A stretch of 64,000 nt of DNA from an uncultured Pelagibacteraceae bacterium (GCA_902607115.1 CACLIZ010000002.1:1-64000); one strand, 5' to 3'. Numbered from the stretch's first letter, positions 1-11,610 are shown. Made by a program: numbers and translations. The notes: generated by a model from the sequence alone, not told the origin.

Positions 1-377
1 ATAGTGACTGGAAAAGTTTAGTAAGAGCTGTTGTAGAGTCGGTCGCTTATCAAAGTTATGATTTATTTGACGCTATGAAAAAAGATGGATTAAAACCAAA
101 AGTTATTAAAGTAGATGGAGGAATGGTAGCAAATAATTGGTTCACTCAATTTTTATCAGATATAATAAATTTAAAAGTAGTTAGACCTAAGGTTTTAGAA
201 ACTACCGCTTTAGGAGCTGCACTTTTAGCTGGATACCAAGTTGGAGAATTCAAATCATTAAATGAAATTCATGTTAAATCGAAAAAAGATAGAGTTTTTT
301 CTCCAAAACTTCATAAATCGTTGAGAAATAATTTATTGCAAGGTTGGAAACAAGCAATTAGAAAAACTTTAGCATAA
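1..377 (+). CDS. glpK: Glycerol kinase, C-terminal part (truncated by window start)
   Basis: Open frame from position 3: SDWKSLVRAVVESVAYQSYDLFDAM...KVDGGMVANNWFTQFLSDI...ETTALGAALLAG, typical of the FGGY kinase C-terminus. Confidence 0.9.
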   Translation, partial: SDWKSLVRAVVESVAYQSYDLFDAMKKDGLKPKVIKVDGGMVANNWFTQFLSDIINLKVVRPKVLETTALGAALLAGYQVGEFKSLNEIHVKSKKDRVFSPKLHKSLRNNLLQGWKQAIRKTLA

Positions 378-385
378 TTTAAGCT

Positions 386-1357
386 ATGAAAAAAATATTA
401 ATAATCGGAGCTGGAGCCATGGGGGCGGCATTTACGGTCCCATGCTTAGATAACAATAATCATGTTACTTTAAGTGAGCCTTACAATTTAAAACTTGTTA
501 AAAAAATATCTTCAAGAAAGAAATTTCATCCTTCATTAAAATTAAATTTATCAAAAAAATTAATTATTAAAAATTTTTCAAGCGAATTATTGATTCAAAA
601 ATGGGACCTGATTGTAATTGCGGTAAGCTCAATCGGTATAGATTTAATAAGAGAAAATCTAAAAAATTTGAAATTTAATACTCGTATTTTAATTTTAACC
701 AAAGGTCTTAAATTTGACAAAAGTTCAAAAAAAATTATCACAATGTCTGAACAGTTAAATAAAGGAAAAAAAAAATTTGATATATCAGTTTTAAAAGGAC
801 CTTGTTTAGCCAAAGAGTTAGCTAGAAAAATAAAATCCAGCACAATAATAGCAAATAAAAATATTAATAAAGCAAAATCAATAGGAAATTTAATTTCAAC
901 TAATTACTATAGAATACAATACTCTAATGATGTTAAGGGAGTAGAGATATGTTCGGCAATTAAAAATATATACTCTATGCTAATTGGTGCTGGTGAAGGA
1001 TCTAACACTTCTTCCTCAATATTTACTCAGTCCATAAATGAAATGGTTTACTTAACAAAGTTTTTAAAAGGAAAAGAAGAAACTGTATATGGTCTTGCAG
1101 GTGTTGGAGATTTGTATGTAAGTGCTGTAGGGGGAAGAAATAGTAAAATGGGAGAATTTCTAGGAAAAGGATTTACATTTAAAAATGCGAAAAAAAAATT
1201 TATGTTAAATGATACTGTCGAAGGTGCAGAATTAGCTTTTGAAATAGGAAATCAAATATTAAAAAAAGTGAATAATAAAAAAATACCTTTAATGGTAGAT
1301 TTGATTAAGTGTATTTTAAATAATAAAAAATTAAATATCAGATGGCAGATTAAATAA
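386..1357 (+). CDS. gpsA: NAD(P)-dependent glycerol-3-phosphate dehydrogenase family protein
   Basis: N-terminal GAGAMGAAF Rossmann motif, LKGPCLAKELA, EICSAIKNIYSMLIGAGEG, GLAGVGDLYVSA; directly after glpK. Confidence 0.8.
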   Translation: MKKILIIGAGAMGAAFTVPCLDNNNHVTLSEPYNLKLVKKISSRKKFHPSLKLNLSKKLIIKNFSSELLIQKWDLIVIAVSSIGIDLIRENLKNLKFNTRILILTKGLKFDKSSKKIITMSEQLNKGKKKFDISVLKGPCLAKELARKIKSSTIIANKNINKAKSIGNLISTNYYRIQYSNDVKGVEICSAIKNIYSMLIGAGEGSNTSSSIFTQSINEMVYLTKFLKGKEETVYGLAGVGDLYVSAVGGRNSKMGEFLGKGFTFKNAKKKFMLNDTVEGAELAFEIGNQILKKVNNKKIPLMVDLIKCILNNKKLNIRWQIK

Positions 1358-1365
1358 TAATCAGT

Positions 1366-2706
1366 TTATTTTTTTGGTTGATCCAAAAATACTTTTAATG
1401 AGTCATCCATTGCAGATGCCCAAGGAGTATGATGAATCGGAGCAACTGATCCAGTGACTGGTGATGAAAAAGATTTATTTCTATAAGTCATAATATCTTC
1501 AACTTTATGATGCTCCCATTCTTTAAAATGTTTTCTTATTAACTCAAAATCAATTTTTGGATAATCAGATAAATCATGAAGTTCTTTTGTATATTCTGTT
1601 TGAAAATCTATCATTTGATCTGGGTTTTCTAACTTTTCTTCCATAGCTACCCATTTATTAATATCTTTTTCTATTTCGTTTTCATTTGGCATTTTAATTT
1701 TGCTCATCACTACATCTCTTGCAAACCAAGCCTGACAATCAAACATATTGAATGTATGAAATTGATCTTGCATTCCCAGATATAATAACTTGTGATTATC
1801 TTGCCAGACTACTCCTTTGTATAATTTAGGAGGGTACAATCTATTTCTAGTTTTAAGTTTTTGATCTTCAGACAAGAATGGAAAGTGATGAAGATAACCA
1901 GAACATAATATTATCGCATCGGCCTCTTGTTTGTGTCCATCTTTAAAAATTGCTTTGTTTCCTTCTAATCTATCAAGGTGAAAAACTTCTTTTACTCCTT
2001 TTGGCCATTTGAATCCCATTGGATTGTGTCTGTAACCTATAGTTACTGTTTTAGCTCCATACTTATGACATTGTAGCGCTACGTCTTCAGCAGAGTAACT
2101 GCTTCCTAATACAATTACATTTTTCCCTCTAAATTCTTCAGCATCTCTAAAATCATGTGAGTGCATTATTCTTCCAGGGAAAGAACTCATTCCTGGATAT
2201 TCTGGGATATAAGGTACAGAAAAATGGCCAGATGATATAATTAAATAATCAAAATTTTCTTTTGAAAGTTTATTATTTTTTTTATCTTGCGATGTAATTT
2301 CAAACTTTTTACCATCATATATAACACTGCTTACAGTAGTATTGAATCTTATCTTGTTTTTTGAATTTCCTTTTTTTAATCTACCTACAATATAATCATA
2401 TAAAACTTCTCTGGGAGGGAAAGATGGTATTGGTTTTCCAAAATGTTCATCAAAAGAATAATCAGCAAATTCTAAACATTCTTTAGGTCCATTTGACCAA
2501 AGATATCTATACATACTATTAGGAATTGGATCACCATACTCATCAGATCCGGTTCTCCAACTATAATTCCACAACCCGCCCCAATCACTCTGTTTTTCAA
2601 AAGCGACTATTTCAGGTATTTTTTGACCTTTTTTTTCAGCTTGTTCAAATGCTCTTAGCATTGAAAGGCCGCATGGCCCAGTTCCAATGATTGCAACTTT
2701 TGTCAT
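1366..2706 (-). CDS. tmm: Flavin-containing monooxygenase, trimethylamine monooxygenase (Tmm)-like
   Basis: GTGPCGLSMLRAF FAD site, GSSYSAEDVALQCHKYGAKTVTIGYRHNPMGFKWP, 446 aa; resembles marine Tmm. Confidence 0.75.
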   Translation of the reverse strand: MTKVAIIGTGPCGLSMLRAFEQAEKKGQKIPEIVAFEKQSDWGGLWNYSWRTGSDEYGDPIPNSMYRYLWSNGPKECLEFADYSFDEHFGKPIPSFPPREVLYDYIVGRLKKGNSKNKIRFNTTVSSVIYDGKKFEITSQDKKNNKLSKENFDYLIISSGHFSVPYIPEYPGMSSFPGRIMHSHDFRDAEEFRGKNVIVLGSSYSAEDVALQCHKYGAKTVTIGYRHNPMGFKWPKGVKEVFHLDRLEGNKAIFKDGHKQEADAIILCSGYLHHFPFLSEDQKLKTRNRLYPPKLYKGVVWQDNHKLLYLGMQDQFHTFNMFDCQAWFARDVVMSKIKMPNENEIEKDINKWVAMEEKLENPDQMIDFQTEYTKELHDLSDYPKIDFELIRKHFKEWEHHKVEDIMTYRNKSFSSPVTGSVAPIHHTPWASAMDDSLKVFLDQPKK

Positions 2707-2768
2707 AATTTCTTATACCATCTTATAAAAAAATAAAAAAAAAAGAAATAAAATTCTAATAAGAAACT

Positions 2769-3560
2769 ATGTCAAATATTTTAATAGTTGAAGGAAATTT
2801 ACCTAATGAAAATAAAAATTTTCAGAACTCAGGTATTCAAACTCACGCAGAAAGCTTAAAAGAAAGTCTTTCATATTATTCAAAGGATATAACCATTGAT
2901 GTATTCAATCCATGTGAAGAAAAAACTTTTGATAAAATAATACCAAATATTAAAAAATATGATGGTTTAATTTGGGGTGGCAGTAGCTTGAACATTTATA
3001 ATGATTGCATAGAAATTCGTAGGCAAATAGCTTTTATGAAAGAATGTTTTAAAAATATTAAAAAAATTTTGGCGATATGTTGGGGAATGCAAGTTGCGGT
3101 AACAGCCGCTGGTGGACAAGTAAAAAAATCATATAACGGCGCCCATATTGGAATAGCCAATGATATTGAAATTAATGAAAATGGATTAAATCACCTTTTA
3201 TATAAATCAAAAAATAAAATATTTAACTCACCGGCATTTAATTTTGATGAAGTGGTAACTTTACCAAGTGGAGCTGTTCATTTAGCATCAAATAAAATTA
3301 ATAAGGTACAAAGTATTAATTTTAAATATGGAATAAGCGATATTTGGGGATTGCAGTACCATCCTGAAATTACATATAACAAAATGATTACTTTAATAAA
3401 ATTTAGAAAAGAAAGACTAATAAATGTTAAAAAATGTTTTAAAGATGAAGAAGAAGTTCAAAACCATATTAACCTTATTGAAGAAGAAAATAAAAGATCG
3501 AGCAAAAATGATCAAATGTTAGAATTAAAAAATTGGTTAGACTATCTAAAAGCCGCTTAA
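2769..3560 (+). CDS. Class I glutamine amidotransferase-like protein
   Basis: ILAICWGMQVAVTAAGG nucleophile elbow and WGLQYHPE motif. Confidence 0.8.
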   Translation: MSNILIVEGNLPNENKNFQNSGIQTHAESLKESLSYYSKDITIDVFNPCEEKTFDKIIPNIKKYDGLIWGGSSLNIYNDCIEIRRQIAFMKECFKNIKKILAICWGMQVAVTAAGGQVKKSYNGAHIGIANDIEINENGLNHLLYKSKNKIFNSPAFNFDEVVTLPSGAVHLASNKINKVQSINFKYGISDIWGLQYHPEITYNKMITLIKFRKERLINVKKCFKDEEEVQNHINLIEEENKRSSKNDQMLELKNWLDYLKAA

Positions 3561-5243
3561 TTAAAACAAACCTTCTATTTCACCTTTATTGTTTAATTTA
3601 ATAGAGTCAGCGGCAGGCACTCTAGGCAACCCAGGCATAGTCATTATTGATCCACATATAACAACTATAAATTCAGCACCTGATGAAAGTCTAACTTCTC
3701 TAATTGGTATTTCGTGGTCTGAAGGCGCCCCCTTAAGTTTTGGATCAACTGAAAAACTATATTGGGTTTTTGCTATACAAACTGGCAGTTTTCCATAGCC
3801 ATTTTTTTCATAAGTTTTTAATTGCTCTTTAATTTTTTCATCCGCTGTTATTTTATTTGCCTTGTAAATTTCTTTTGCGATTTTTTCCACTTTATTCCAC
3901 AGAGTTTCATTTTCGCTGTATAAAAACTTAAATTTATTTTGATCTGCTTTATCACATATCTCAATAACATTTTTGGCTAGTTCCTCAGCTCCTTTACCAC
4001 CATCAGACCAATGAGTGCATTTACTAACTTTTATATTAATACTTTTGCAATACTCTTTTAAAATATTTATTTCATTTTCTGTATCCATAACGAAATGATT
4101 AATTGCTACTACCGCTTCTACTCCAAACTTTTTTACATTATTGATATGTCTTTCAAGATTAACTAAACCCTTTTTTAGAGCTTCAATATTTTCTTTTTTT
4201 AAATCTTCTTTTTCAACACCGCCATGCATTTTAAGAGCTCTTATAGTTGCTACTATAACTACACAACTAGGTTTTAAATTTGCTTTTCTACATTTAATAT
4301 CCATAAATTTTTCAGCCCCAAGATCAGCTCCAAATCCAGCTTCTGTTACAACGTAATCTGAAAGTTTAAGTGCAGCTTTTGTTGCAATTACAGAATTGCA
4401 TCCATGTGCAATATTTGCGAATGGCCCACCATGTATTAAGGCAGGATTGTTTTCTAAAGTTTGAGTAACATTAGGTCTTATAGCCTCTTTAAGCAATACT
4501 GTCATTGGACCTTGAGCATTTAAGTCTTTTGCATAAATTGCCTTATTATCTTTATTATAGGCAATTGTTATATTTCCAATCTTTTTTTCTAAATCCTCTA
4601 AGTTATTGGATAGACAAAATATAGCCATAACTTCAGAAGCGACTGTAATATCAAAACCATCTTCTCTTGGAAAATCTTTTGCAGCACCTTTAGTGTTAAT
4701 GTTTATCGCTCTTAAAGCTCTGTCATTCATATCCATAACTCTTTTCCATACAATTTTTTTGTCATCAATATTAAGTTTATTACCCCAATAAATATGATTA
4801 TCTATAAGTGCTGATAAAAGATTGTGTGCCGATGTTATTGCATGGAAATCTCCAGTGAAATGTAAATTAATTTGTTCCATAGGAACTACTTGCGCATAAC
4901 CTCCGCCAGCAGCACCTCCTTTCATTCCAAATGATGGTCCTAAACTAGGTTCTCTTAAACAAACAATTGATTTTTTTCCAATTTTATTTATTCCATCTGA
5001 AAGACCAACTGAAACTGTAGTTTTTCCTTCACCAGCAGGCGTTGGTGTAATTGCTGTTACAAGAATAAGTTTCCCATTCTTTTTATTTTCTAATGTTTGA
5101 AGATAATCAAAATTTAATTTTGCAATATGCCTTCCCATAGGGCTGAATGCTCCCGGTTCATCGGGTACATTAATTTTGGACAGGACCTTGTTTATTGGAT
5201 CCATTTTTGCTTCTCTTGCTATTTGGATATCGCTTTTAGACAT
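3561..5243 (-). CDS. fhs: Formate-tetrahydrofolate ligase
   Basis: [70 protein letters not shown], 560 aa. Confidence 0.97.
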   Translation of the reverse strand: MSKSDIQIAREAKMDPINKVLSKINVPDEPGAFSPMGRHIAKLNFDYLQTLENKKNGKLILVTAITPTPAGEGKTTVSVGLSDGINKIGKKSIVCLREPSLGPSFGMKGGAAGGGYAQVVPMEQINLHFTGDFHAITSAHNLLSALIDNHIYWGNKLNIDDKKIVWKRVMDMNDRALRAININTKGAAKDFPREDGFDITVASEVMAIFCLSNNLEDLEKKIGNITIAYNKDNKAIYAKDLNAQGPMTVLLKEAIRPNVTQTLENNPALIHGGPFANIAHGCNSVIATKAALKLSDYVVTEAGFGADLGAEKFMDIKCRKANLKPSCVVIVATIRALKMHGGVEKEDLKKENIEALKKGLVNLERHINNVKKFGVEAVVAINHFVMDTENEINILKEYCKSINIKVSKCTHWSDGGKGAEELAKNVIEICDKADQNKFKFLYSENETLWNKVEKIAKEIYKANKITADEKIKEQLKTYEKNGYGKLPVCIAKTQYSFSVDPKLKGAPSDHEIPIREVRLSSGAEFIVVICGSIMTMPGLPRVPAADSIKLNNKGEIEGLF

Positions 5244-5365
5244 TCAATTTTTTTTGTAAAGTTAATGAGCGAATTTCTATACTTTTTTGACATTTTTTTA
5301 AACATCTAAAAAATATATATAAAAAAAACAATAAAAATTTATACTTATTTATATAAAAATTAATC

Positions 5366-6622
5366 ATGCAAAAATACTCAGTCTTCAGTCTAATTAAAAA
5401 TGCATTTAAAGGCCATAAAGATTGGGAAGTAGCATGGAAAGATCCAACTCCCAAAACAGAATATGACGTTATAATTATTGGTGGAGGAGGCCATGGCCTT
5501 GCCACAGCTTATTATTTGGCAAAAGAACATAATATTACAAAAGTTGCGATTATAGAAAAAGGATGGATAGGTGGAGGTAATGTTGGAAGAAATACAACAA
5601 TTATAAGATCAAACTATATGCATGATGAAAATGGTCTTTTTAGTGAATTCGGAATGAATTTGTGGAGAAACATGAGTCAGGATTTAAATTTTAACGTAAT
5701 GTTTTCTCCAAGAGGAATAATCAATCTTGCACATTCCGATGCACAAATGAACGTCTATTCTAGGAGAGGAAATTCAATGCGATTAAATGGAATTGATGCA
5801 GTTTTGTTAAATAGAGAAGAAGTTAGAAAAATTATACCTATGGCAGATTTTTCTGAAAATGTAAGATTCCCAATATTTGGCGGTCTGATGCAACCAAGCG
5901 CAGGAACAGCTAGACATGATGCAGTTGCTTGGGGATATGCACGTCAAGCAGACTCGATGGGAGTAGATATTATTCAAAATTGTGAAGTAACAGGTTTTGA
6001 TATTTCTAATGGAAAAATTTTAGGAATAAGAACTTCAAAAGGCAACATTAAAGCAAAAAAAATTGGTCTTTGTGTTGCAGGCAGTACAAACATTTTAGCA
6101 GAGAAACTAAATATGACTTTACCTATAGAAACACATCTTTTACAAGCGTGTGTTTCAGAACCAATTAAACCAATATTAGATAATGTTGTTACATTTGGTG
6201 CTGGACATTTTTATTGCAGTCAATCTGACAAAGGCGAAATGGTTATGGGTGGTGATCTTGATGGATACAACAGTTATTCTCAAAGAGGAAATCTTCCAAC
6301 ATTACAACATGTATTAACTGAAGGAATAGCAATGTTTCCATTTCTAAGTAAATTAAAAATGCTTAGAACATGGGGAGGAATTATGGATATGTCTATGGAT
6401 GGATCACCTATTATTGATAAGACACATATAGAAGGTTTATATTTAAATTGTGGATGGTGTTATGGAGGATTTAAAGCAACCCCTGCATCTGGATGGACAT
6501 TTGCACATACTATAGCTCAAAATAGACCGCACGAATTAAATGCAGGTTATAGTTTAAATAGATTTAGCACTGGACATTTAATTGACGAAAAAGGTCTTGG
6601 AACAAAAACTTGGATTTCTTAA
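5366..6622 (+). CDS. soxB: Sarcosine oxidase subunit beta
   Basis: DVIIIGGGGHGLATAYYLAKEH; EKGWIGGGNVGRNTTIIRSNY; WGGIMDMSMDGSPI; followed by soxD, soxA and soxG. Confidence 0.95.
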   Translation: MQKYSVFSLIKNAFKGHKDWEVAWKDPTPKTEYDVIIIGGGGHGLATAYYLAKEHNITKVAIIEKGWIGGGNVGRNTTIIRSNYMHDENGLFSEFGMNLWRNMSQDLNFNVMFSPRGIINLAHSDAQMNVYSRRGNSMRLNGIDAVLLNREEVRKIIPMADFSENVRFPIFGGLMQPSAGTARHDAVAWGYARQADSMGVDIIQNCEVTGFDISNGKILGIRTSKGNIKAKKIGLCVAGSTNILAEKLNMTLPIETHLLQACVSEPIKPILDNVVTFGAGHFYCSQSDKGEMVMGGDLDGYNSYSQRGNLPTLQHVLTEGIAMFPFLSKLKMLRTWGGIMDMSMDGSPIIDKTHIEGLYLNCGWCYGGFKATPASGWTFAHTIAQNRPHELNAGYSLNRFSTGHLIDEKGLGTKTWIS

Positions 6623-6889
6623 ATGTTATATATTAAATGCCCTCACTGCGGATTACGATCTCAAAATGAATTTTCATATGGTGGAGATGCGACAGTTAAA
6701 AGACCAGAATTAAACAAAGAAATTTCAGATCAGGATTGGGATAATTTCGTGTATTTACGTAAAAGTCCAAGAGGAAAACATCTAGAATTGTGGCAGCATA
6801 TTTCTGGATGTAGACAATGGATTAAAGTTGAAAGAGATACTTTAACACACGAAATATTTAAAACTTTAAAAGCAAACGAAGAATTATAA
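6623..6889 (+). CDS. soxD: Sarcosine oxidase subunit delta
   Basis: Short protein with CPHCG and EFSYGGDA, WQHISGCRQW; between soxB and soxA. Confidence 0.95.
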   Translation: MLYIKCPHCGLRSQNEFSYGGDATVKRPELNKEISDQDWDNFVYLRKSPRGKHLELWQHISGCRQWIKVERDTLTHEIFKTLKANEEL

Positions 6890-6891
6890 AG

Positions 6892-9888
6892 ATGTCAGAA
6901 AATTTTAGATTAGACAAAGGTGGATTAATAAATAGAAATAAAAAAATTTCATTTAAATTTAATGGTAAAAAATATTTAGGCTATGAAGGCGATACTTTAG
7001 CTTCAGCTTTAATAGCAAATGGAGTTCATCTAGTTGGCAGAAGCTTTAAATATCACAGGCCTCGAGGTTTTTTTGGTGCAGGTGTGGATGAGCCATACGC
7101 AATAGTTCAAATGAATAGAAATAATCAAGTTGATCCCAATGTAAAAGCAACTGAACAAGAATTATTTGAAGGTTTGGAGGCAAAAAGTGTTAATTGTTGG
7201 CCAAATGTAGATTTCGATATTGGTGCAATAAATAATTTTTTAAACAAATTTTTTCCTGCAGGTTTTTACTATAAAACTTTTATGTGGCCCAAAAGCTTTT
7301 GGCATAAGGTTTATGAGCCAATTATAAGAAAAGCAGCAGGTTTTGGAACAGCTTCAATTAAGCATGATAAAGAAAGATATGAACATAAATACGAGTATTG
7401 TGATCTTTTAATAACTGGATCAGGTCCATCTGGTTTAGCAAGCGCCTATGCTGCGGCACAAAATGGAGCAAAAGTAATTTTAGCTGAAGACAAATCCAGA
7501 TTTGGTGGAAGTCTTCTAACTAGCGAAGTAACCATTGGAAATCAAAGTGGTCAAGAATGGTCACAAAAAATAATATCTGAACTTAAATCAATGCCAAATG
7601 TAATTGTAAAAAATAGATCTCAAGTTTTTGGTTATTATGACCATAACATGTTAGTTATGTCTGAGAGAATTAGTGATCATTTACCTAAATCAGAAAAATA
7701 TACTCCTAAACAGAGACTTTGGTATATACGTGCAAAAGAAGTTATTATTTCATCTGGATCAATAGAAAGACCCTTAGTTTTTGGAAATAATGATACCCCA
7801 GGGGTTATTCTTTCTTCAGCAGCTAAAGAATACTTAAAAATTTATGGAGTTTTAGTTGGAAAAAAACCATTGGTTTTTACAAATAATGATAGTGGATATG
7901 AAACAGCAATAGAATTTAAAAAAAATGGAATAGACCCTATCGTTTTAGATACAAGAAAAGACTCTAATTCGGAGATTATAAAAGAAGCTAAAGACTTAAA
8001 TATAAATATAAAGTTCTCTTATGTCGTTGTAACAGCCAAAGGTTACAAAAAAGTGAAATCAGCAGATATTACAAAAATATCAGATGATAAAAAAAATATA
8101 AGTACTATTGAAAATGTTAATTGTGATTGTATTTGTGTATCTGGATTTTGGACACCCACAATTCATTTGGCTTCTCAATCAGGTAATAAAACTAAATTTA
8201 AAGAAGAAATAGATGCTTTTATTCCAAGCCAATCAAAACAAAAAGAAACAACATTGGGATCTGCTAATGGAATTTTTACACTAGAAGAAACATTAAATAC
8301 ATCTTTTGAAAAAGGAAACGATTTATCGAAACAAATAACAAATAAAGAAAATAAAATTTCAGTTCCTACCGTTGTAGAGAAAAAATATTCTAAACATGAT
8401 AAATTTTGGTGCGTACCTTTACCAAAAGGTAAAAATTATAAAAGATTTTTAGATTTTCAAAACGACGTTACTGTTTCTGATATTCAACTTGCTTTAAGAG
8501 AAGGTTATAGATCAATCGAACATGTTAAAAGATATACAACATTAGGAATGGCTACAGACCAAGGTAAGACAAGCAATCTTAATGGATTACAGCTAGTTTC
8601 AGATTTTGAAAATAAAGTAGTACCTCAAGTGGGGCATACTACTTTTAGACCACCTTATACATCAGTTTCAATAGGAGCCATTGTTGGAAGAGAAATTGGA
8701 ATACATTCTAAGCCAACTAGAAAATCACCAATGCATCATTGGCATGAAAAAAATAATGCGGTGTTTGTCGATGCAGGTGTTTGGTTACGACCAAGGTATT
8801 ATAAACATGGTAGTGAAAATTTATTTGAAGCATCAAAAAGAGAAGCAAAAAATGTAAGACAAAACGTTGGAGTATGTGATGTAACTACACTAGGTAAAAT
8901 TGATATTAAAGGACCTGACTCAGCAGAATTTTTAAATAGAGTATATACAAATGCTTGGCTTAAGTTACCAGTTGGTAAAGCAAGATATGGTGTAATGTTG
9001 AGGGAAGATGGAATTGTAATGGATGACGGAACAACAACAAGAATTTCAGAAAACCATTATCATATGACAACTACAACTGCTCAAGCAGCTAACGTTTTAT
9101 CTCATTTAGAGTATTATTTACAATTGGTATGGCCTGAATTGAATGTAAATGTAGTTTCATCCACAGAGCAATGGGCAGGCGCCGCAATAGCTGGACCAAA
9201 GTCCAGAGATGTATTGCAAAAATTATTTCCTGATTTAGATGTTACAAATGAAGGTTTGCCATTTATGGGATATAGGGAAGGCAATTTATTTGGTGTTAAT
9301 GCTAAAATTTATAGAATTTCATTTTCCGGCGAACTTGCTTACGAAGTAAACGTAGAGTCTGATAATGGTAATTATATGTGGGAAAAAATAATGGAGATTG
9401 GAAAAGAGTTTAATATTCAACCATATGGAACAGAAGCATTATCAACATTAAGAATTGAAATGGGACATGTTGCAGGATCTGAATTAGATGGACGTACAAT
9501 TCCGTATGATAATTCACTAGATGGATTAGTTAGCAAAAAGAAAGATTTTATTGGAAAAAGATCTTTAAACAAAACAGCTTACGTTGCTCCAGATAGACAG
9601 AAAGTAGTTGGTGTCGTTCCATTAGATAAAAAAACGAGTATACCAGAAGGCTCATATATAGTTAGAGATGCAAAAGCTAAACTTCCAAATCCTAAATTAG
9701 GTCACGTATCTGCTTCTTGTTGGAGTGTTGAGTATGACAATCCTTTTTCACTTGCAATAATAAAAGATGGAAAAAATATGATTGGACAAAAACTTTTTGC
9801 AATGTCTCCTTTAAAAAATAAAATAATACCTGTTGAAATAGTATCATCACACTATGTTGATCCTAAAGGAGAAAGAGTGAGATCATGA
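6892..9888 (+). CDS. soxA: Sarcosine oxidase subunit alpha (heterotetrameric)
   Basis: 998 aa, N-terminal 2Fe-2S-like domain, central FAD/NAD domain, C-terminal GcvT domain. Confidence 0.95.
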   Translation: MSENFRLDKGGLINRNKKISFKFNGKKYLGYEGDTLASALIANGVHLVGRSFKYHRPRGFFGAGVDEPYAIVQMNRNNQVDPNVKATEQELFEGLEAKSVNCWPNVDFDIGAINNFLNKFFPAGFYYKTFMWPKSFWHKVYEPIIRKAAGFGTASIKHDKERYEHKYEYCDLLITGSGPSGLASAYAAAQNGAKVILAEDKSRFGGSLLTSEVTIGNQSGQEWSQKIISELKSMPNVIVKNRSQVFGYYDHNMLVMSERISDHLPKSEKYTPKQRLWYIRAKEVIISSGSIERPLVFGNNDTPGVILSSAAKEYLKIYGVLVGKKPLVFTNNDSGYETAIEFKKNGIDPIVLDTRKDSNSEIIKEAKDLNINIKFSYVVVTAKGYKKVKSADITKISDDKKNISTIENVNCDCICVSGFWTPTIHLASQSGNKTKFKEEIDAFIPSQSKQKETTLGSANGIFTLEETLNTSFEKGNDLSKQITNKENKISVPTVVEKKYSKHDKFWCVPLPKGKNYKRFLDFQNDVTVSDIQLALREGYRSIEHVKRYTTLGMATDQGKTSNLNGLQLVSDFENKVVPQVGHTTFRPPYTSVSIGAIVGREIGIHSKPTRKSPMHHWHEKNNAVFVDAGVWLRPRYYKHGSENLFEASKREAKNVRQNVGVCDVTTLGKIDIKGPDSAEFLNRVYTNAWLKLPVGKARYGVMLREDGIVMDDGTTTRISENHYHMTTTTAQAANVLSHLEYYLQLVWPELNVNVVSSTEQWAGAAIAGPKSRDVLQKLFPDLDVTNEGLPFMGYREGNLFGVNAKIYRISFSGELAYEVNVESDNGNYMWEKIMEIGKEFNIQPYGTEALSTLRIEMGHVAGSELDGRTIPYDNSLDGLVSKKKDFIGKRSLNKTAYVAPDRQKVVGVVPLDKKTSIPEGSYIVRDAKAKLPNPKLGHVSASCWSVEYDNPFSLAIIKDGKNMIGQKLFAMSPLKNKIIPVEIVSSHYVDPKGERVRS

Positions 9889-10472
9889 CATTGATATCAG
9901 CGTTAAATCACATTCATAAAAAAGGTCTTTTTGGAAATCATGAGAATAAAAATGAAGAAAATTTATTAAAAGTTTCAGAAATTAAAAATTTACTTATTGT
10001 TCAAATAGTTCAGTATAAAAGTTCCACAATTTCATTTGAAAATATTGATATTGATAGTTTAAAACTAAAAAATGAACCACTAAGTGTAGTTAATAATAAT
10101 GATACAAGAATTTTATGGAACGGTCCAAAAAATTGGCTCTTAGTATCAGCAAAAAAAAATTTACTTAAAAGTATTTCAGAAAATTTTAAAGAAACAGACT
10201 TTGCTGTAACTGATTTATCTCATTCAAGAGCTATAATTGAAATAGAGGGACAAGATGTTAAAGAAGTTTTAAAAAAAGGATGTCCATTTAATTTTGATAT
10301 TTTGGAAAAAAATAATTCAATAAACTCTACATATAATGGTATAGCATTTACAGTTGATATGATTGATAATAATCCAGATAAAGTAAGGTTATTTGCCCTT
10401 AGAAGTTTTGGCGAGTCATTATACCATTCGATCGCTGATGCTTGTTTAGAATATGGTTATAAATCTTTATAA
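9885..10472 (+). CDS. soxG: Sarcosine oxidase subunit gamma
   Basis: Overlaps soxA by 4 nt; WNGPKNWLLVS, LSHSRAIIEIEG. Confidence 0.88.
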   Translation: MTLISALNHIHKKGLFGNHENKNEENLLKVSEIKNLLIVQIVQYKSSTISFENIDIDSLKLKNEPLSVVNNNDTRILWNGPKNWLLVSAKKNLLKSISENFKETDFAVTDLSHSRAIIEIEGQDVKEVLKKGCPFNFDILEKNNSINSTYNGIAFTVDMIDNNPDKVRLFALRSFGESLYHSIADACLEYGYKSL

Positions 10473-11159
10473 TCTATCTAAAGTAAGACCTTTAACATTT
10501 GCTGGCACCGCAACATCCATCATTTTCGGATTTGCTAAATTCAGATTGTGCATAATTTCTGCATACTGTTCTTTTGAACTTACTTGAAGCCTTGGATTAT
10601 TATTTTTTTCATTTTTAATAGTTGAAAATTTTTTCCCATTATAATCATGCGCTGGATATACTAATGTTTTTTCTGGCAACTTTAATAACTTATTAAATAA
10701 AGAGTCATAAGCATCCTCTGAACTTCCATTTTGAAAATCTGTTCTTCCTGTTCCATTTATTAAAAGAGTATCACCAGTGAAAACTATGTCGTTCATTAAA
10801 TAACTGTAAGAACAATCCGTATGTCCTGGTGTATAAATTGCTTTAAGCTCAATATTTTCTATGTTAATTTTTTCATTATCTTTTAATCTTAAGTCTATTA
10901 CTTCAGATTTAGATTTTTCACCCATTATTCTAGTACAGCTAGTTCTTTTATTTAGTTCATTTAATCCTGTAATATGGTCAGCATGTATGTGGGTATCTAT
11001 TACTTTAACTAATTTTAAATCTAAATTTTCTAAAACTTTTATGTATTCAGAAGTATGCTCAATTACAGGATCTATAATTAAAGCTTCTCTGCCTTTACCG
11101 GACGAAATCAAGTAGGTATATGTACTAGAAGCATGATCAAAAAGTTGTCTAAAAATCAT
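10467..11159 (-). CDS. MBL-fold hydrolase, ETHE1-like persulfide dioxygenase or glyoxalase II family
   Basis: DTHIHADHITG, TPGHTDCSYSYL, FTGDTLLINGTGRTDF, PAHDYNG. Confidence 0.82.
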   Translation of the reverse strand: MIFRQLFDHASSTYTYLISSGKGREALIIDPVIEHTSEYIKVLENLDLKLVKVIDTHIHADHITGLNELNKRTSCTRIMGEKSKSEVIDLRLKDNEKINIENIELKAIYTPGHTDCSYSYLMNDIVFTGDTLLINGTGRTDFQNGSSEDAYDSLFNKLLKLPEKTLVYPAHDYNGKKFSTIKNEKNNNPRLQVSSKEQYAEIMHNLNLANPKMMDVAVPANVKGLTLDRL

Positions 11160-11265
11160 AATTCATAATAACCAATAATTAACATAAATTCATTGTCCAA
11201 TTTAAGTTAAATTATCACTTCGCTATTGAGTTGAATATCAAAATATGTATTAATTTAAATAGGGA

Positions 11266-11607
11266 ATGAAAAAATTTTTATTAAATATTTTAATTTTCAC
11301 TTTTCTATCAGGCTGTTTGCAAAATACAGCAATGATAGGACCTGGTGTTACTTTTGTATCAACGGGAAATTTACCACAGGCCTTTGGAGCTTTTGTAACC
11401 AATAAAGCAGTAGAAGAAGAGATCGGTATGCAAACACATCAATTTATAGCAAAAAAAGTTGAAGAGCAAAAAATAAAAAATAAAAGAAATAAAATCCCAG
11501 AAGGTTTAATTGTTTTGGTAGAAAATAATATTAAAAATAAACAATTGTTAATTTTATTAGAAAACAATATTAAAAAAACACAAAAAAAAATAAGAGATTT
11601 AAATTAA
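11266..11607 (+). CDS. Small putative lipoprotein
   Basis: Signal peptide with lipobox-like FLSGC; 113 aa. Confidence 0.5.
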   Translation: MKKFLLNILIFTFLSGCLQNTAMIGPGVTFVSTGNLPQAFGAFVTNKAVEEEIGMQTHQFIAKKVEEQKIKNKRNKIPEGLIVLVENNIKNKQLLILLENNIKKTQKKIRDLN

Positions 11608-11610
11608 AAT

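Noticed and set aside
3589-4791. Plus-strand ORFs 3589..3798, 4141..4356, 4606..4791
   Set aside because: Antisense to fhs; shadow ORFs
5236-5505. Minus-strand 89-aa ORF across fhs-soxB intergenic region
   Set aside because: Overlaps the soxB N-terminus antisense and has no recognisable domain
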